Below are positions 53,798 to 64,000 of a stretch of DNA of 64,000 bases, piece after piece. Each line of letters starts with the position of its first letter. Positions within the stretch are counted from its first letter, which is position 1. The DNA is from Polynucleobacter asymbioticus QLW-P1DMWA-1 (GTDB taxonomy: Bacteria; Pseudomonadota; Gammaproteobacteria; Burkholderiales; Burkholderiaceae). Below the pieces are notes generated by a model. It was not told where the DNA came from, searched no databases, and was given only the letters and a program-made list of their open reading frames with translations. The stretch is taken from NCBI RefSeq assembly GCF_000016345.1, contig NC_009379.1, forward strand, positions 434,001 through 498,000, given 5' to 3'. A program made the position numbers and the translations under genes.

Positions 53798-54922
53798 ATG
53801 ACATCCAAGATTGGCTTAAAACATATTCATGCGATTGCCCCTTATGTTGGCGGCCGTCCTATTAGCGAAGTCGCACGTGAGTATGGTTTAGATGAAACCA
53901 AGATCGTGAAGCTCGCTTCCAATGAAAACCCATTGGGAATGCCAAAATCAGCGCAAGAAGCAATGCTCAAGGCGGCAAGTGATTTGGGGCGCTACCCAGA
54001 TTCCAATGGCTTTGAATTAAAGAATGTCTTAGCCAGTCGTTTGGGTGTGCCAACAGATTGGATTACCTTGGGTAATGGTAGTAATGACATTCTCGAGTTG
54101 GCTGCCCGTGCAGTCGCACAAGCTGGTGATGAAGTGATTTTCTCTAAACATGCTTTTGCTGTTTATCCACTGGCTACTCAAGCTGTTGGTGCTAAAGCGG
54201 TTGAGGTTGATGCCACCGCAATGTATGGTCATAACTTACCAGCCATGTTAACTGCAATTAAAGCGGCCGGCGATAAAGCGAAGTTGGTTTTTGTGGCTAA
54301 CCCAAACAATCCTACGGGAAGTTATCTCACAGCCAAAGAGATTGAAGATTTCTTAATGGCAGTTCCATCCAATGTGGTGGTGGTGCTTGATGAAGCTTAT
54401 AACGAGTACCTTAATTTAGAGCAACGCTATGATGCGATTGCTTGGGTGAAGCGTTTCGCCAATATGATTTTGTCGCGCAGTTTCTCTAAGGCCTACGGTC
54501 TAGCAGGGTTACGAATTGGTTACGGTGTTGCCCAGCCTCATCTAACAGATTTATTGAACCGCATTCGCCAGCCATTTAATGTCAATAGTCTTGCTCAGGC
54601 AGCTGCTATTGCAGCTTTTCAAGATCAGGCATTCTTACAACAAGGATTTGAGCTTAATCTTGCTGGCTATGGTCAACTGACCACGGCTTTTGATGAATTG
54701 GGTCTGCGTTATTTGCCTTCGGCTGGGAACTTTGTATTAGTCAAGGTGGGTGAAGATGATCAAGCGGGTGCTCGGATTAATCTGGCGCTTCTGAAGCGGG
54801 GGATTATTGTTCGCCCGGTTGGTAACTATGGCTTGCCACAGTGGTTGCGCATCTCAATAGGCTTGCCAGAAGAAAATGCAGCATTCATTGGTGCTTTAAA
54901 AGCGATCTTGGCACCACAGTAA
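53798..54922 (+). CDS. hisC: Histidinol-phosphate/aromatic aminotransferase
   Basis: A 374-residue class I/II aminotransferase. The PLP Lys lies in SRSFSKAYGLAGLRIGY, and ASNENPLGMP near the start and NPNNPTG bind substrate and cofactor. In this position between pheA and tyrA the enzyme probably acts on aromatic keto acids as well as, or in place of, histidinol phosphate (the hisC2/aroJ type); this is inferred from context. Confidence 0.93.
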   Translation: MTSKIGLKHIHAIAPYVGGRPISEVAREYGLDETKIVKLASNENPLGMPKSAQEAMLKAASDLGRYPDSNGFELKNVLASRLGVPTDWITLGNGSNDILELAARAVAQAGDEVIFSKHAFAVYPLATQAVGAKAVEVDATAMYGHNLPAMLTAIKAAGDKAKLVFVANPNNPTGSYLTAKEIEDFLMAVPSNVVVVLDEAYNEYLNLEQRYDAIAWVKRFANMILSRSFSKAYGLAGLRIGYGVAQPHLTDLLNRIRQPFNVNSLAQAAAIAAFQDQAFLQQGFELNLAGYGQLTTAFDELGLRYLPSAGNFVLVKVGEDDQAGARINLALLKRGIIVRPVGNYGLPQWLRISIGLPEENAAFIGALKAILAPQ

Positions 54923-54941
54923 GAAATTAGATAAAACATTA

Positions 54942-55823
54942 ATGACCATTATTAATCCAGCAAGCAATTACGGAACTGTCACTATCGTTGGTGTTGGTTT
55001 AATTGGGGCCTCTTTGGGTTTGGCGCTTAAACAAGCTGGTGTTGTTACTAAAGTATTAGGTGTTGGTCGCAGCAAAGAAAATTTGGATCAAGCGCAGAAG
55101 ATGGGCGCGATTGATGGTGTAGTAGATTTGGTTGAGGCTGCCAAACAATCCGATGTGATTGTTTTGTGCGTGCCCGTAGCGCAAATGCGCACTGCATTTG
55201 AAATTATTGAGCCACATCTTGAGCCGCGCACCATGATTACTGATGCTGGCAGCACAAAAGGAGATGTCATTTTGGCTGCCAAGGAAGTGCTGGGTAAGAA
55301 AGCATGCCAGTTTGTTCCAGCCCATCCTATTGCTGGTGGCGCTCAGCATGGCGCGGCAGCTGCTAAGGCGGATTTATTCCAAGGTAAGCAAACCATTATT
55401 TGCCCTTTGCAAGAAAATTCCCCTGAAGATACCGCTTTGATTGCCGGCCTTTGGGAGTCTGTAGGTTCAGAGGTAAAAAAGATTGGCAACGTACAGCATG
55501 ACGCTATTTACGCAGCGGTTTCGCATCTTCCTCACATTTTGTCTTACGCCTTAATGGCAAGCGTAGTGAACTCTGAGGATGCTGATCAAAAACTCAGTCA
55601 TGTGGGTGCAGGCTTTAAAGACTTCACTCGTATAGCGGCCTCTAGCCCAGAAATGTGGCGTGATATTTGTTTAGGTAATCGCACCGCCATACTGAAAGAA
55701 GTTGATCAGTATTTATTGATCGTCAATCACATGCGTAAACTCATTGCTGAAAACGATGGCGCTGGCCTTGAAAAATTATTTAATAAGGCAAGTAAAGCTC
55801 GTCAAGATTTGGACGTTCTTTAA
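54942..55823 (+). CDS. tyrA: Prephenate dehydrogenase
   Basis: A 293-residue NAD(P)-dependent enzyme of tyrosine synthesis. [16 protein letters not shown] binds the nucleotide; the PAHPIAGG and [12 protein letters not shown] blocks carry the catalytic His residues. It lacks fused mutase or ACT domains. The stop overlaps the aroA start by one base (TAATG). Confidence 0.95.
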   Translation: MTIINPASNYGTVTIVGVGLIGASLGLALKQAGVVTKVLGVGRSKENLDQAQKMGAIDGVVDLVEAAKQSDVIVLCVPVAQMRTAFEIIEPHLEPRTMITDAGSTKGDVILAAKEVLGKKACQFVPAHPIAGGAQHGAAAAKADLFQGKQTIICPLQENSPEDTALIAGLWESVGSEVKKIGNVQHDAIYAAVSHLPHILSYALMASVVNSEDADQKLSHVGAGFKDFTRIAASSPEMWRDICLGNRTAILKEVDQYLLIVNHMRKLIAENDGAGLEKLFNKASKARQDLDVL

Positions 55824-57151
55824 TGAGTGGCATTCCAGAAATTACGATTGGTCCATTTACGCGAGCTCAAGGCTCGATTGTGTTGCCAGGCTCGAAAAGT
55901 ATTTCTAATCGTGCACTGCTGCTTGCAGCCCTTGCTAGTGGCACAACAACTTTAAAGAATTTGCTAGATGCCGATGACACGCAAGTCATGCGCAACGCTC
56001 TGCGTCAGTTGGGTTTATCAGTGATAGATCAAGCAAACCATGTTTGCGTAGTTAAAGGATGCGGTGGCCAATTTCCAGTACGTGAGGCAGACCTCTTTAT
56101 GGGAAATGCTGGCACTGCCATTCGTCCATTAACTGCGGCCTTAGCAATGCAAGGTGGCAATTACCGCTTATCAGGCGTTGCTCGCATGCATGAAAGGCCT
56201 ATACGCGACTTAGTGGATGGTTTGCGTCAAGTAGGTGCCAAGATTGACTATGAATTACAAGAGGGTTATCCCCCAATCAAAATATTGGCTGCAGATATTC
56301 AGATTAAAGATGTCGTTAAGGTGCGCGGCGATGTATCAAGTCAATTTTTAACTGCGCTACTGATGGCCCTCCCTTTAGTGGCTCAAGAAGCTGTGCGTAT
56401 TGAAGTCATTGGTGAGCTCATTTCTCGTCCTTACATTGACATCACTTTAAAACTCATGGCGCGCTTTGGTGTGAACGTTGCTTGCCCTGATGCTCAATCG
56501 TTTGTCATTCCTGCAAAAACCTCTGATGCTGTGTACAAAAGTCCTGGCAACTTATCCGTCGAAGGAGATGCATCTTCTGCCTCTTACTTCTTGGCGCTAG
56601 GCGCACTAGGGGCTGGGCCTGTAAGAGTCTTGGGTGTGGGTAAAGATAGCATCCAGGGTGATGTCGCCTTCGCTGATGCGTTAGCCCTCATGGGAGCCAA
56701 GATCACTGCTGGTGAAGACTGGATTGAAGTATCTGGTGTAAAGAATGCCGGCGGCAAACTCAATGGTATTACGCTCGATTGCACTGAAATTCCAGATGCT
56801 GCCATGACACTCGCTGTCGCTGCTTTATTTGCAGAGGGGCAAACCCGCTTAAATAATATTGCTAGCTGGCGCGTGAAGGAAACTGATCGTATTGCAGCCA
56901 TGGCAAAAGAGTTGAAAAAAATTGGCGCAATTGTTGAAGAGGGTGCTGATTACATTGTTGTTCAAGCGCCAGCCGCGTTAGGTGATTGGAAATCACCATC
57001 AGAAGGTATCGATACCTATGATGACCATCGTATGGCAATGTGTTTCTCGCTTGCCACATTGGGCCCAAACACTTTGAAGATCAATGATCCCAATTGCGTA
57101 GCTAAAACATTCCCAACTTACTTTGCAGAATTTGCAAAGATAGTTAGTTAA
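55823..57151 (+). CDS. aroA: 3-phosphoshikimate 1-carboxyvinyltransferase (EPSP synthase)
   Basis: A 442-residue shikimate-pathway enzyme. [18 protein letters not shown] (about 21-38), [26 protein letters not shown] and the C-terminal [10 protein letters not shown] block are all intact. The GNAGTA loop has the common class I form, the type usually sensitive to glyphosate. It is separated from cmk by four bases. Confidence 0.97.
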   Translation: MSGIPEITIGPFTRAQGSIVLPGSKSISNRALLLAALASGTTTLKNLLDADDTQVMRNALRQLGLSVIDQANHVCVVKGCGGQFPVREADLFMGNAGTAIRPLTAALAMQGGNYRLSGVARMHERPIRDLVDGLRQVGAKIDYELQEGYPPIKILAADIQIKDVVKVRGDVSSQFLTALLMALPLVAQEAVRIEVIGELISRPYIDITLKLMARFGVNVACPDAQSFVIPAKTSDAVYKSPGNLSVEGDASSASYFLALGALGAGPVRVLGVGKDSIQGDVAFADALALMGAKITAGEDWIEVSGVKNAGGKLNGITLDCTEIPDAAMTLAVAALFAEGQTRLNNIASWRVKETDRIAAMAKELKKIGAIVEEGADYIVVQAPAALGDWKSPSEGIDTYDDHRMAMCFSLATLGPNTLKINDPNCVAKTFPTYFAEFAKIVS

Positions 57152-57155
57152 TTGC

Positions 57156-57818
57156 ATGAGCGCTATTCCAGTCATTGCGATTGATGGACCGACTGCTTCA
57201 GGCAAAGGAACGGTTGCTTCATTAGTTGCTGAAAAGCTCGGCTTTCATTACTTAGATAGCGGCGCGCTTTATCGCTTGGTGGCCTTAGCCAGCGAAAAGC
57301 ACGGAATTGACGTGAAAAATGGCCCTGAATTAGGCCTTTTAGTTCCTAAGTTATTGATTTCATTCAAAAATAGTCAGATTTTCCTCGATGACGACGAAGT
57401 AACAGATGCAATTCGCACTGAAAGCATAGGTTTAAGAGCATCAGCTTTAGCGGTTCATCCAGAGGTCAGATCTGCTTTAGTGGGTCTACAACGCAGTTTT
57501 CGCCAATTTCCTGGTCTCGTGGCTGACGGAAGGGATATGGCCAGCGTCATATTCCCAGATGCAGTTTTAAAGGTTTTCTTGACCGCAACAGCTGCCGCCA
57601 GGGCTGAGCGTCGCTATAAGCAATTGATAGCTAAGGGAATTTCTGCTAAACTTTCTGACTTACTGCAGGATTTGCAGGAGCGCGATGCCAGAGACAGTAG
57701 TCGAGGTACCGCCCCCTTGTTAGTCGCAGATGGTGCAAAAGTGCTTGAAACATCAGATTTGTCGATAGATCAAGCAGTTAAGACAGTTTTGGATTGGTAT
57801 CAGTCTGCGATTGCCTAA
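57156..57818 (+). CDS. cmk: Cytidylate kinase
   Basis: A 220-residue kinase converting CMP and dCMP to the diphosphates. Walker A is [11 protein letters not shown] near the N terminus; [21 protein letters not shown] and the REARDSSR-like [15 protein letters not shown] segment fit Cmk. Its place between aroA and rpsA is widely conserved in proteobacteria. Confidence 0.97.
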   Translation: MSAIPVIAIDGPTASGKGTVASLVAEKLGFHYLDSGALYRLVALASEKHGIDVKNGPELGLLVPKLLISFKNSQIFLDDDEVTDAIRTESIGLRASALAVHPEVRSALVGLQRSFRQFPGLVADGRDMASVIFPDAVLKVFLTATAAARAERRYKQLIAKGISAKLSDLLQDLQERDARDSSRGTAPLLVADGAKVLETSDLSIDQAVKTVLDWYQSAIA

Positions 57819-57963
57819 TTTTGTATGTAGTTGAGTAGTGAGCTGTAAGTAGTAGTTTTGGTGTCTGAAGAAACTCCACAACGCGACCTTTTCATTAGCG
57901 TGTTTCTTTAAGGCTTTTTTAACCTAACCCGTCGGGCCTTCTGACGGCACAAAGTGAATACAC
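57819..57963 (+). promoter_or_regulatory. Leader region of rpsA
   Basis: A 145-base gap between cmk and rpsA. It contains a small inverted repeat CCGTC / GACGG shortly before the start codon and T-rich tracts. S1 represses its own translation through its leader in E. coli; something similar is possible here but not shown by the sequence. Confidence 0.4.
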
Positions 57964-59637
57964 ATGTCTGAATCATTTGCAGAATTATTTGAAGAATCAT
58001 TAACCCGATCGAATATGAAGACCGGCCAAGTCATTTCGGCTGAAGTCCTTCGCATCGACCATAACTTCGTCGTTGTTAACGCTGGCTTAAAGTCTGAAGC
58101 GTTTATTCCTGTTGAAGAATTCCATAACGACGCTGGCGAGATTGAAGTAGCTCCTGGCGATTTCGTTTCTGTTGCTATCGACGCTCTTGAAAACGGCTAT
58201 GGCGACACCATCCTCTCCCGTGATAAGGCTAAGCGCCTCGCATCATGGTTGAATTTGGAAAAAGCTCTCGAGCAAGCTGAGATCGTTACTGGTACTGTTA
58301 CCGGTAAGGTTAAAGGCGGCTTGACTGTGATGGTTAACGGTATCCGCGCATTCTTGCCTGGATCACTTGTTGATACACGTCCAATCAAAGACACCAGCCC
58401 TTACGAAGGTAAGACGATGGAGTTCAAGGTTATCAAGCTCGACCGTAAGCGTAACAACGTAGTGTTGTCACGTCGCGCAGTTGTTGAAGCTAGCCAAGGT
58501 GAAGAGCGTGCTAAGTTGATGTCTAACCTTAAAGAAGGCGCAGTGGTTACTGGCCTTGTTAAGAACATCACAGATTACGGCGCGTTCGTTGACCTCGGTG
58601 GTATCGATGGCCTCTTGCATATTACCGATTTGGCATGGCGTCGCGTGCGTCACCCAAGCGAGATGTTGACTGTTGGTCAAGAAGTTACAGCAAAGATCTT
58701 GAAGTTCGATCAAGAGAAAAACCGTGTTTCACTCGGCGTGAAACAACTTGGTGATGATCCATGGGTTGGTATCGCTCGTCGTTACCCTCCAAATACCCGT
58801 TTATTCGGTAAAGTAACCAACTTGACTGATTACGGTGCATTCGTTGAAATCGAATCTGGTATCGAAGGTTTGGTACACGTTTCTGAAATGGATTGGACCA
58901 ACAAGAACGTTGCTCCAAGCAAAGCTACTGCATTAGGAACCGAAGTTGAAGTAATGGTTCTGGATATTGATGAAGACAAGCGTCGTATTAGCTTGGGCAT
59001 CAAGCAGTGCAAAGCAAATCCATGGGAAGAGTTTGCACGTTCACAGCAAAAAGGCGACAAGCTTTCTGGTGCGATCAAGTCTATTACTGACTTCGGCGTA
59101 TTCATTGGCTTGCCTGGCGGTATCGACGGTTTAGTTCACCTCTCAGACCTTTCATGGAATGAGCCAGGCGAAGAAGCTGTTAAGAAATACAAAAAAGGTG
59201 ATGAAGTTGAAGCCACTGTATTGGCAATTGATGTTGAGAAAGAGCGTATCTCTCTCGGTATTAAGCAATTGTCTGGTGACCCATTCAACAACTACACATC
59301 TGTTAGCGACAAGGGTAGCCTAGTAACTGGCACTGTGAAGGCTGTTGATGCTAAGGGTGCAACTATTCACTTAGCTGATGAAGTTGAAGCTTACTTGCGC
59401 GCTTCTGAGATCTCAACCGATCGCGTTGAAGATGCACGCAATGTATTGAAAGAAGGCGACAGCGTTACTGCCATGATCATTAATATTGATCGTAAGTCAC
59501 GCGTAATCAATCTCTCAATCAAAGCAAAAGACAGCTCTGATCAACAAGATGCAATGAGCAAGCTCCAAGGTGATGCGCAGTCTGGCACAACCAATTTGGG
59601 TGCTTTGTTGAAAGCAAAATTGGACAATCAAGGCTAA
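57964..59637 (+). CDS. rpsA: 30S ribosomal protein S1
   Basis: A 557-residue protein with six S1 RNA-binding domains (about 18-85, 103-170, 190-258, 275-345, 362-432 and 449-520). Repeats three to five contain near-identical [20 protein letters not shown] and [10 protein letters not shown] strands. It helps mRNA bind the 30S subunit, important for genes lacking a ribosome binding site such as gyrA here. Codon use is strongly biased toward that of highly expressed genes. Confidence 0.98.
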   Translation: MSESFAELFEESLTRSNMKTGQVISAEVLRIDHNFVVVNAGLKSEAFIPVEEFHNDAGEIEVAPGDFVSVAIDALENGYGDTILSRDKAKRLASWLNLEKALEQAEIVTGTVTGKVKGGLTVMVNGIRAFLPGSLVDTRPIKDTSPYEGKTMEFKVIKLDRKRNNVVLSRRAVVEASQGEERAKLMSNLKEGAVVTGLVKNITDYGAFVDLGGIDGLLHITDLAWRRVRHPSEMLTVGQEVTAKILKFDQEKNRVSLGVKQLGDDPWVGIARRYPPNTRLFGKVTNLTDYGAFVEIESGIEGLVHVSEMDWTNKNVAPSKATALGTEVEVMVLDIDEDKRRISLGIKQCKANPWEEFARSQQKGDKLSGAIKSITDFGVFIGLPGGIDGLVHLSDLSWNEPGEEAVKKYKKGDEVEATVLAIDVEKERISLGIKQLSGDPFNNYTSVSDKGSLVTGTVKAVDAKGATIHLADEVEAYLRASEISTDRVEDARNVLKEGDSVTAMIINIDRKSRVINLSIKAKDSSDQQDAMSKLQGDAQSGTTNLGALLKAKLDNQG

Positions 59638-59643
59638 ATCAAT

Positions 59644-59680
59644 ATCGCCGCTCTCCATGAGGAGGGTGGCGATTCTTTAT
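59644..59680 (+). terminator. Terminator-like hairpin after rpsA
   Basis: Stem ATCGCCGCTCTCC / GGAGGGTGGCGAT (13 pairs including two G-T) with loop ATGA, followed by TCTTTATT. It lies between rpsA and ihfB and may allow part of the transcription to continue. Confidence 0.7.
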
Positions 59681-59689
59681 TGATAGATC

Positions 59690-60034
59690 ATGACGGATCA
59701 AGAGCAACAAGCAATTACCCGCTCCGAACTAGTGGAGAGTCTCGCGGAGCAATTTCCGCAGCTTCTACCTAGGGATGTGGAGTTGGCTGTAAAAACATTG
59801 CTGGACACAATGACCCAAGCCTTGGCTGAAGGGAAGCGTATTGAGTTGCGCGGCGTGGGAAGTTTTGTACTTCACCATCGTCCTGCACGCACCGGCCGCA
59901 ATCCAAAGTCTGGCGAAAAGGTATTGATTCCAGAAAAACGTGTTCCCCACTTTAAGCCTGGTAAAGAATTGCGCGAGCGCGTTGATTACAAGCCCTTAAA
60001 ACAGGCGGGCCCCAAAGAGGGTTCAGGTGCCTAG
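59690..60034 (+). CDS. ihfB: Integration host factor subunit beta
   Basis: A 114-residue DNA-bending protein of the HU/IHF family. [15 protein letters not shown] begins the dimer domain; [22 protein letters not shown] is the DNA arm with the intercalating proline (NPKSG). A C-terminal extension of about 15 residues beyond E. coli IHF-beta is basic. Its position after rpsA matches many proteobacteria. Confidence 0.95.
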   Translation: MTDQEQQAITRSELVESLAEQFPQLLPRDVELAVKTLLDTMTQALAEGKRIELRGVGSFVLHHRPARTGRNPKSGEKVLIPEKRVPHFKPGKELRERVDYKPLKQAGPKEGSGA

Positions 60035-60053
60035 TATTCAGGCTCATCCTCAG

Positions 60054-60080
60054 TGGTCCATTCGGGCCATTTTTTTATTT
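60054..60080 (+). terminator. Terminator after ihfB
   Basis: TGGTCC (60054-60059), loop ATTC, GGGCCA (60064-60069), then seven T. It lies 20 bases past the ihfB stop and 15 before lapB. Confidence 0.82.
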
Positions 60081-60094
60081 AATTTCTGCACAGC

Positions 60095-61306
60095 ATGATT
60101 CAGATAGCGACATCCTGGTTACTACTTCTGCCAATTATGTTTGGTATCGGCTGGTTAGCGTCTCGTTGGGACTTGCGTCTTGAGAATCGCATGGACGAGC
60201 GTGAGCGTATGCGCCAGCAGCGTTCCACCTTTAAAGGTCTCAGTCTTTTATTAAATGAGCAGCCCGATCAGGCGATTGAGACGCTCGTAAAGATTGCGCA
60301 GCTTGATCCTGAAACGATTGAGTTGCATTTTTCTTTGGGTAATTTATTCCGTCGTCGTGGTGAGACTGAACGCGCTATTCGAGTACACCAGCATTTGGCC
60401 AATCGTGATGACTTAAAGCTGCGTGATCGTGATCATGCTGCTTATGAGTTGGGGCGCGACTTTTTGCGTGCAGGTTTATTGGATCGCGCTGAAGCCTCAT
60501 TGAACCGTGTGGGTGATGGTAAGTATGCTGTTCCGGCTAAGGAAAGCTTATTAGAAATGTATCAAGTTGAGCGTGATTGGAAGAAAGCCATCATTGCTGC
60601 AACTGAGCTTGAGAGTCTGCAAGGAAAATCTCACCATACTGAAATTGCTCAATTTCATTGTGAGTTAGGTCAAGATGCATTGCGTCGCAAGGATTTGGTT
60701 GAAGTTGAGCAGTCTATTCAACGGGCTTTGCAGGCGGTTCCTAATCATGCGCGCGCTCTGATTTTGCAGGGCGATTACTTTATGGCCACAGAGCGTCCAG
60801 CGCAGGCTATCGAGGCTTGGAGCGTGATCGCTTCTTTGCATCCTGCTTATATGCACCTGCTTGCTGATCGTTGGATGTTGGCTCATACCGCTTTAAGTAA
60901 AGAGAATGAAGGTTTAGATCGCCTGGTTGAGCTTCTGAAAACCCAAGCCTCTGGTGAGTTGCTCGATATTGTGCATAAACAGTTAACAGTTATTCGAGGT
61001 CCACAGGCTGCAAATGCGATGCTTTCAGAAGTGATGCAGCATTCACCATCACTGAGCGCATTATCTAAGATGGCAGAAACCCGTTTGGCATTGGAGCAAG
61101 GCAGTGCGAGCCCTGAAAGAATTTTGGAGCTCCAATCTATTTTGAATTTATTGCGTCAACGAACTACGAGTTTGGCTCGCTATACCTGCGGTAACTGCGG
61201 TTTCCGGGCGCGCAGGTTTTATTGGCAATGTCCAGGCTGTAATCATTGGGAGGCATACTCCCCCAGAAGAAGTGAAGGGGTTGCTCCTAGCGGCCCTTCA
61301 ATGTAA
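60095..61306 (+). CDS. lapB: Lipopolysaccharide assembly protein LapB (YciM)
   Basis: A 403-residue protein with an N-terminal membrane anchor (about 5-20), a run of TPR-like helices (about 45-340) and a C-terminal rubredoxin-like metal site with C365-xx-C368 and C379-xx-C382. In E. coli LapB presents LpxC to FtsH and so limits LPS synthesis. The next genes make nucleotide sugars and heptose for LPS, which fits. Confidence 0.94.
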   Translation: MIQIATSWLLLLPIMFGIGWLASRWDLRLENRMDERERMRQQRSTFKGLSLLLNEQPDQAIETLVKIAQLDPETIELHFSLGNLFRRRGETERAIRVHQHLANRDDLKLRDRDHAAYELGRDFLRAGLLDRAEASLNRVGDGKYAVPAKESLLEMYQVERDWKKAIIAATELESLQGKSHHTEIAQFHCELGQDALRRKDLVEVEQSIQRALQAVPNHARALILQGDYFMATERPAQAIEAWSVIASLHPAYMHLLADRWMLAHTALSKENEGLDRLVELLKTQASGELLDIVHKQLTVIRGPQAANAMLSEVMQHSPSLSALSKMAETRLALEQGSASPERILELQSILNLLRQRTTSLARYTCGNCGFRARRFYWQCPGCNHWEAYSPRRSEGVAPSGPSM

Positions 61307-61340
61307 TACCATTTATAAATAGACTTTATTAGGGGTTCAC

Positions 61341-62705
61341 TTGAAAGTTACTATCGTTGGCAGTGGATATGTAGGCTTAGTTACTGGCGCCTGCCTCGCT
61401 GAGCAAGGGAACAATGTTTTTTGTTTGGACCTGGACCCTAAGAAAATTGAAATTCTGAATTCTGGTGGTGTGCCTATTTATGAGCCAGGTCTAAAGGAAA
61501 TGATTGAGCGCAATCGCGCTGCTGGCCGTTTGCAGTTTTCAACTGATATTGCTGCTTCTGTTGCTCATGGCGATATTCAATTCATCGCTGTTGGCACGCC
61601 TCCTGATGAAGATGGTTCTGCAGATTTGCAATATGTTGTTGCTGCTGCTCGTAATATTGGCCGTCATATGACAACTCCTAAAGTCATCGTGGATAAGTCT
61701 ACTGTGCCAGTGGGCACTGCCGATAAAGTGTCTGAAGCGATTTCAGAAGAGCTCGAAAAGAGAGGGCTTTCAACTGAACTTTGTTCAGTAGTTTCCAATC
61801 CGGAATTTTTAAAAGAAGGTGCGGCTGTTGAGGACTTTATGCGTCCCGACCGCATTGTGATTGGTACTGAAAGTACGCCTGCTGGTTTGCGTGCCAAAGA
61901 GCAAATGCGTAGACTATACGCGCCCTTTAATCGCCATCATGAGCGTACCTATTACATGGACGTTAAGAGCGCAGAGCTCACTAAGTATGCAGCAAATGCC
62001 ATGTTAGCCACTCGTATTTCGTTTATGAATGAACTAGCGAATCTAGCTGATTTAGTTGGCGCCGATATTGAAGCGGTACGACAGGGTATTGGCGCAGACT
62101 CTCGTATTGGTTTTGGCTTTCTCTACCCCGGAACTGGTTACGGAGGCTCTTGCTTTCCAAAAGACGTGTCAGCTTTATCTAAAACAGCCAAAGAGCACGG
62201 CAGAGAGCTTAAGATTTTGGATGCCGTTGAAGCGGTTAATGAAATTCAAAAGTACATCTTGGTTGAAAAAATTGAGAAACGTTTTGGTAAAGATCTTTTA
62301 GGAATGAAGTTTGCGCTTTGGGGTCTTGCGTTTAAGCCTAATACTGACGATATGCGTGAAGCACCTAGTCGAGTGATTATTCAAGAGTTGGTTAAGCGTG
62401 GAGCTACCATAGTTGCATACGATCCCGTTGCTATGCCGGAGGCGAAACATTGCTTTGATCTAGATTTCCAGGGTAACTCAGAAGGTTTGAAAAAAGTTTC
62501 TATGGTTGCTGACCCTATGGCCGCCTTAGATGGTTGCGATGCTCTAGTGATTGCTACTGAGTGGAAGGTCTTCCATACCCCTGATTTTGATCAAGTCATG
62601 CAAAAGCTAACTCGCCCTATTATTTTTGACGGCCGTAATCTATATGAGCCAACCGCCATGAAAGAGCTGGGTATTGAGTACCATGGCATTGGGCGACATA
62701 ATTAA
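61341..62705 (+). CDS. ugd: UDP-glucose 6-dehydrogenase
   Basis: A 454-residue enzyme oxidising UDP-glucose to UDP-glucuronate in the cytoplasm for polysaccharide or [23 protein letters not shown] binds NAD; the catalytic Cys271 is in [11 protein letters not shown]. It starts with TTG, backed by AGGGG five bases upstream. The stop lies 10 bases before the hldE ATG. Confidence 0.96.
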   Translation: MKVTIVGSGYVGLVTGACLAEQGNNVFCLDLDPKKIEILNSGGVPIYEPGLKEMIERNRAAGRLQFSTDIAASVAHGDIQFIAVGTPPDEDGSADLQYVVAAARNIGRHMTTPKVIVDKSTVPVGTADKVSEAISEELEKRGLSTELCSVVSNPEFLKEGAAVEDFMRPDRIVIGTESTPAGLRAKEQMRRLYAPFNRHHERTYYMDVKSAELTKYAANAMLATRISFMNELANLADLVGADIEAVRQGIGADSRIGFGFLYPGTGYGGSCFPKDVSALSKTAKEHGRELKILDAVEAVNEIQKYILVEKIEKRFGKDLLGMKFALWGLAFKPNTDDMREAPSRVIIQELVKRGATIVAYDPVAMPEAKHCFDLDFQGNSEGLKKVSMVADPMAALDGCDALVIATEWKVFHTPDFDQVMQKLTRPIIFDGRNLYEPTAMKELGIEYHGIGRHN

Positions 62706-62715
62706 GAGCATACAA

Positions 62716-63645
62716 ATGGAAAAAGCAAACCGCGAACAGTTTTCTAAAACACGCCTGCTGGTAGTGGGTGATGTCATGCTCGATCGTTATTGGTTTGGTG
62801 ATACCAGTCGTATTTCACCTGAGGCGCCCGTGCCGGTTGTTCAAGTTGGCAAGATTGATGAGCGTTTAGGTGGCGCAGCAAACGTAGCTCGTAACGTCGC
62901 CGCTTTAGGGGCTCAAACCACTATTCTTGGTGTGGTTGGTAATGATGAACCAGGTAAGCGGGTCGCAGAGCTCCTTAAATCAGGCGGTGTTGATAGTCAG
63001 TTGGAAATTGATGCAGATGTACCTACCATCGTCAAATTGCGTGTGATTGCAAGGCAACAACAGTTAATTCGTTTGGATTTTGAAGAGACCCCCAGTGAAA
63101 AAGCGTTAGCTCATAAGTTAGAGCGTTTTGAAAAATTAGTGGGAACTGCTGATGTAGTCATCCTCTCTGATTACGGTAAGGGTGCCTTAGGTCAAGTAGC
63201 TCACATGATTGAGCAAGCACGGGCACAGAACAAAATTATCTTGGTTGATCCCAAGGGTGAGGATTATGAGAAGTATCGTGGGGCTACCGTATTAACGCCG
63301 AATCGTAGTGAGCTGCGTCAGGTCGTAGGCCAATGGTCAAGCGAAGAAGACTTAACTAACAAAGCTCAGGCCCTCAGAAAATCTCTTAATTTAGAGGCGC
63401 TCCTTTTGACGCGTTCCGAAGAAGGGATGAGTTTATATACTGAGGCTGGTGTGAGCCATGTAAAAGCGCAAGCGCGCGAAGTGTTTGACGTATCCGGCGC
63501 TGGCGATACTGTTATTGCTACTCTTGCTGTTGCTGTAGCGGCTAAATGGCCCCTAGAGAAGGCAATGGCTTTGGCTAATCGTGCAGGCGGCATTGTGGTT
63601 GGTAAGTTGGGAACCGCAACCATTACTTCTGAGGAATTACAGTGA
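62716..63645 (+). CDS. hldE: D-glycero-beta-D-manno-heptose-7-phosphate kinase (RfaE domain I)
   Basis: A 309-residue PfkB-family sugar kinase for the LPS inner-core heptose. [28 protein letters not shown] opens the domain and G261-A-G-D264-T carries the catalytic Asp. The C-terminal nucleotidyltransferase half of E. coli HldE is missing and must be encoded separately, as usual in Burkholderiales (rfaE1/rfaE2). The ATG at 62716 is used because longer readings overlap ugd. The stop overlaps the hldD GTG (GTGA). Confidence 0.95.
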   Translation: MEKANREQFSKTRLLVVGDVMLDRYWFGDTSRISPEAPVPVVQVGKIDERLGGAANVARNVAALGAQTTILGVVGNDEPGKRVAELLKSGGVDSQLEIDADVPTIVKLRVIARQQQLIRLDFEETPSEKALAHKLERFEKLVGTADVVILSDYGKGALGQVAHMIEQARAQNKIILVDPKGEDYEKYRGATVLTPNRSELRQVVGQWSSEEDLTNKAQALRKSLNLEALLLTRSEEGMSLYTEAGVSHVKAQAREVFDVSGAGDTVIATLAVAVAAKWPLEKAMALANRAGGIVVGKLGTATITSEELQ

Positions 63646-64000
63646 CTATTATCGTAACTGGAGCAGCTGGTTTTATTGGTGCCAATATTGTCCAGGCGCT
63701 CAATGCGCGCGGCGAGAAAAATATCATTGCAGTCGACGACTTACGTCCTGCCGATAAATATCGAAATTTAGCTGATTTAGACATTATTGATTATCTTGAT
63801 AAAGATGAATTTCTAGAGGCATTTAGAAGCGGAAAGCTTGGTAAGATCAAAGCCGTTTTTCATGAGGGTGCTTGTTCAGACACCATGGAAACAGACGGTA
63901 TTTTCATGATGGCAAATAATTATCGCTACACCATGGATTTACTTGATATCTGCACAGAGCAAAAAGTACAGTTGCTGTATGCCTCTTCAGCGGCCACCTA
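63642..64000 (+). CDS. hldD: ADP-L-glycero-D-manno-heptose-6-epimerase, N-terminal part (cut by window end)
   Basis: The first 119 codons of a short-chain dehydrogenase-type epimerase. It begins with GTG overlapping the hldE stop. The nucleotide motif GAAGFIG and [13 protein letters not shown] are specific to HldD (RfaD). It performs the last step to ADP-L-glycero-beta-D-manno-heptose for LPS core. The gene continues past base 64000. Confidence 0.95.
   Translation, partial: MTIIVTGAAGFIGANIVQALNARGEKNIIAVDDLRPADKYRNLADLDIIDYLDKDEFLEAFRSGKLGKIKAVFHEGACSDTMETDGIFMMANNYRYTMDLLDICTEQKVQLLYASSAAT

Overview
The window reads as chromosomal DNA of a betaproteobacterium in the Burkholderiaceae, most like Polynucleobacter, a moderately AT-rich freshwater genus. 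The reasons are the gene order gyrA-serC-pheA-hisC-tyrA-aroA-cmk-rpsA-ihfB-lapB, the tmRNA tag ANDERFALAA, several Bug-type tricarboxylate-transporter binding proteins, and a cbb3 oxidase cluster with its own FNR regulator. The genus is an inference. I see no IS element, prophage, CRISPR array, tRNA or rRNA, and coding density is high throughout.

Layout. 1-9183: mixed genes, namely an OFA-type MFS carrier, a gamma-glutamyltransferase homologue, a GIY-YIG protein, clpB behind a sigma-32-like promoter, a 2OG-Fe dioxygenase, a Bug binding protein and a second MFS carrier. 9192-18719: a complete cbb3 oxidase locus, ccoI-ccoS, then ccoN-O-Q-P-G, a very short ccoH/fixH and an unknown 86-residue membrane protein, followed by convergent fnr and a SafE-like membrane protein. 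The ccoN promoter has an FNR box centred 41.5 bases before the predicted start point. 18813-21268: DUF2177 protein, universal stress protein, M23 peptidase.

21301-29533: a probable hydroxy-acid or sugar-acid catabolic module. It has two paralogous 3-hydroxyacyl-CoA-dehydrogenase-fold enzymes at its edges, a mandelate racemase/enolase-family enzyme, a TAXI-TRAP transporter, a DapA-family lyase and a D-2-hydroxyacid dehydrogenase. 29554-33837: MFS exporter, cytochrome b561 and cytochrome c' tail to tail, a site-2 protease, two small genes (55 and 45 codons) and a DODA-type dioxygenase. 33849-43108: crcB, a split chrA pair, a second carboxylate-metabolism group (D-2-hydroxyacid dehydrogenase, MmgE/PrpD, three Bug proteins, CMD-family protein, pirin) and trhO. 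43109-46166: a methyltransferase and a TPR/O-GlcNAc-transferase-like protein.

46241-64000: conserved housekeeping. ssrA (tmRNA), gph-ubiG, an OmpA-family protein, then a long same-strand run from gyrA through serine and aromatic amino-acid genes, cmk, rpsA, ihfB and lapB to the nucleotide-sugar/LPS genes ugd, hldE (kinase half) and hldD, which is cut by the window end.

Nothing here is clearly a new defence or mobile system. The best leads are the 21-29.5 kb acid-catabolism module, the unknown parts of the cbb3 locus (86-residue protein, short FixH, overlapping MFS gene), the two small genes near 32.7-33.0 kb and the GT41-like protein with an altered active-site position. Start codons were revised where a ribosome binding site or overlap decided the matter.
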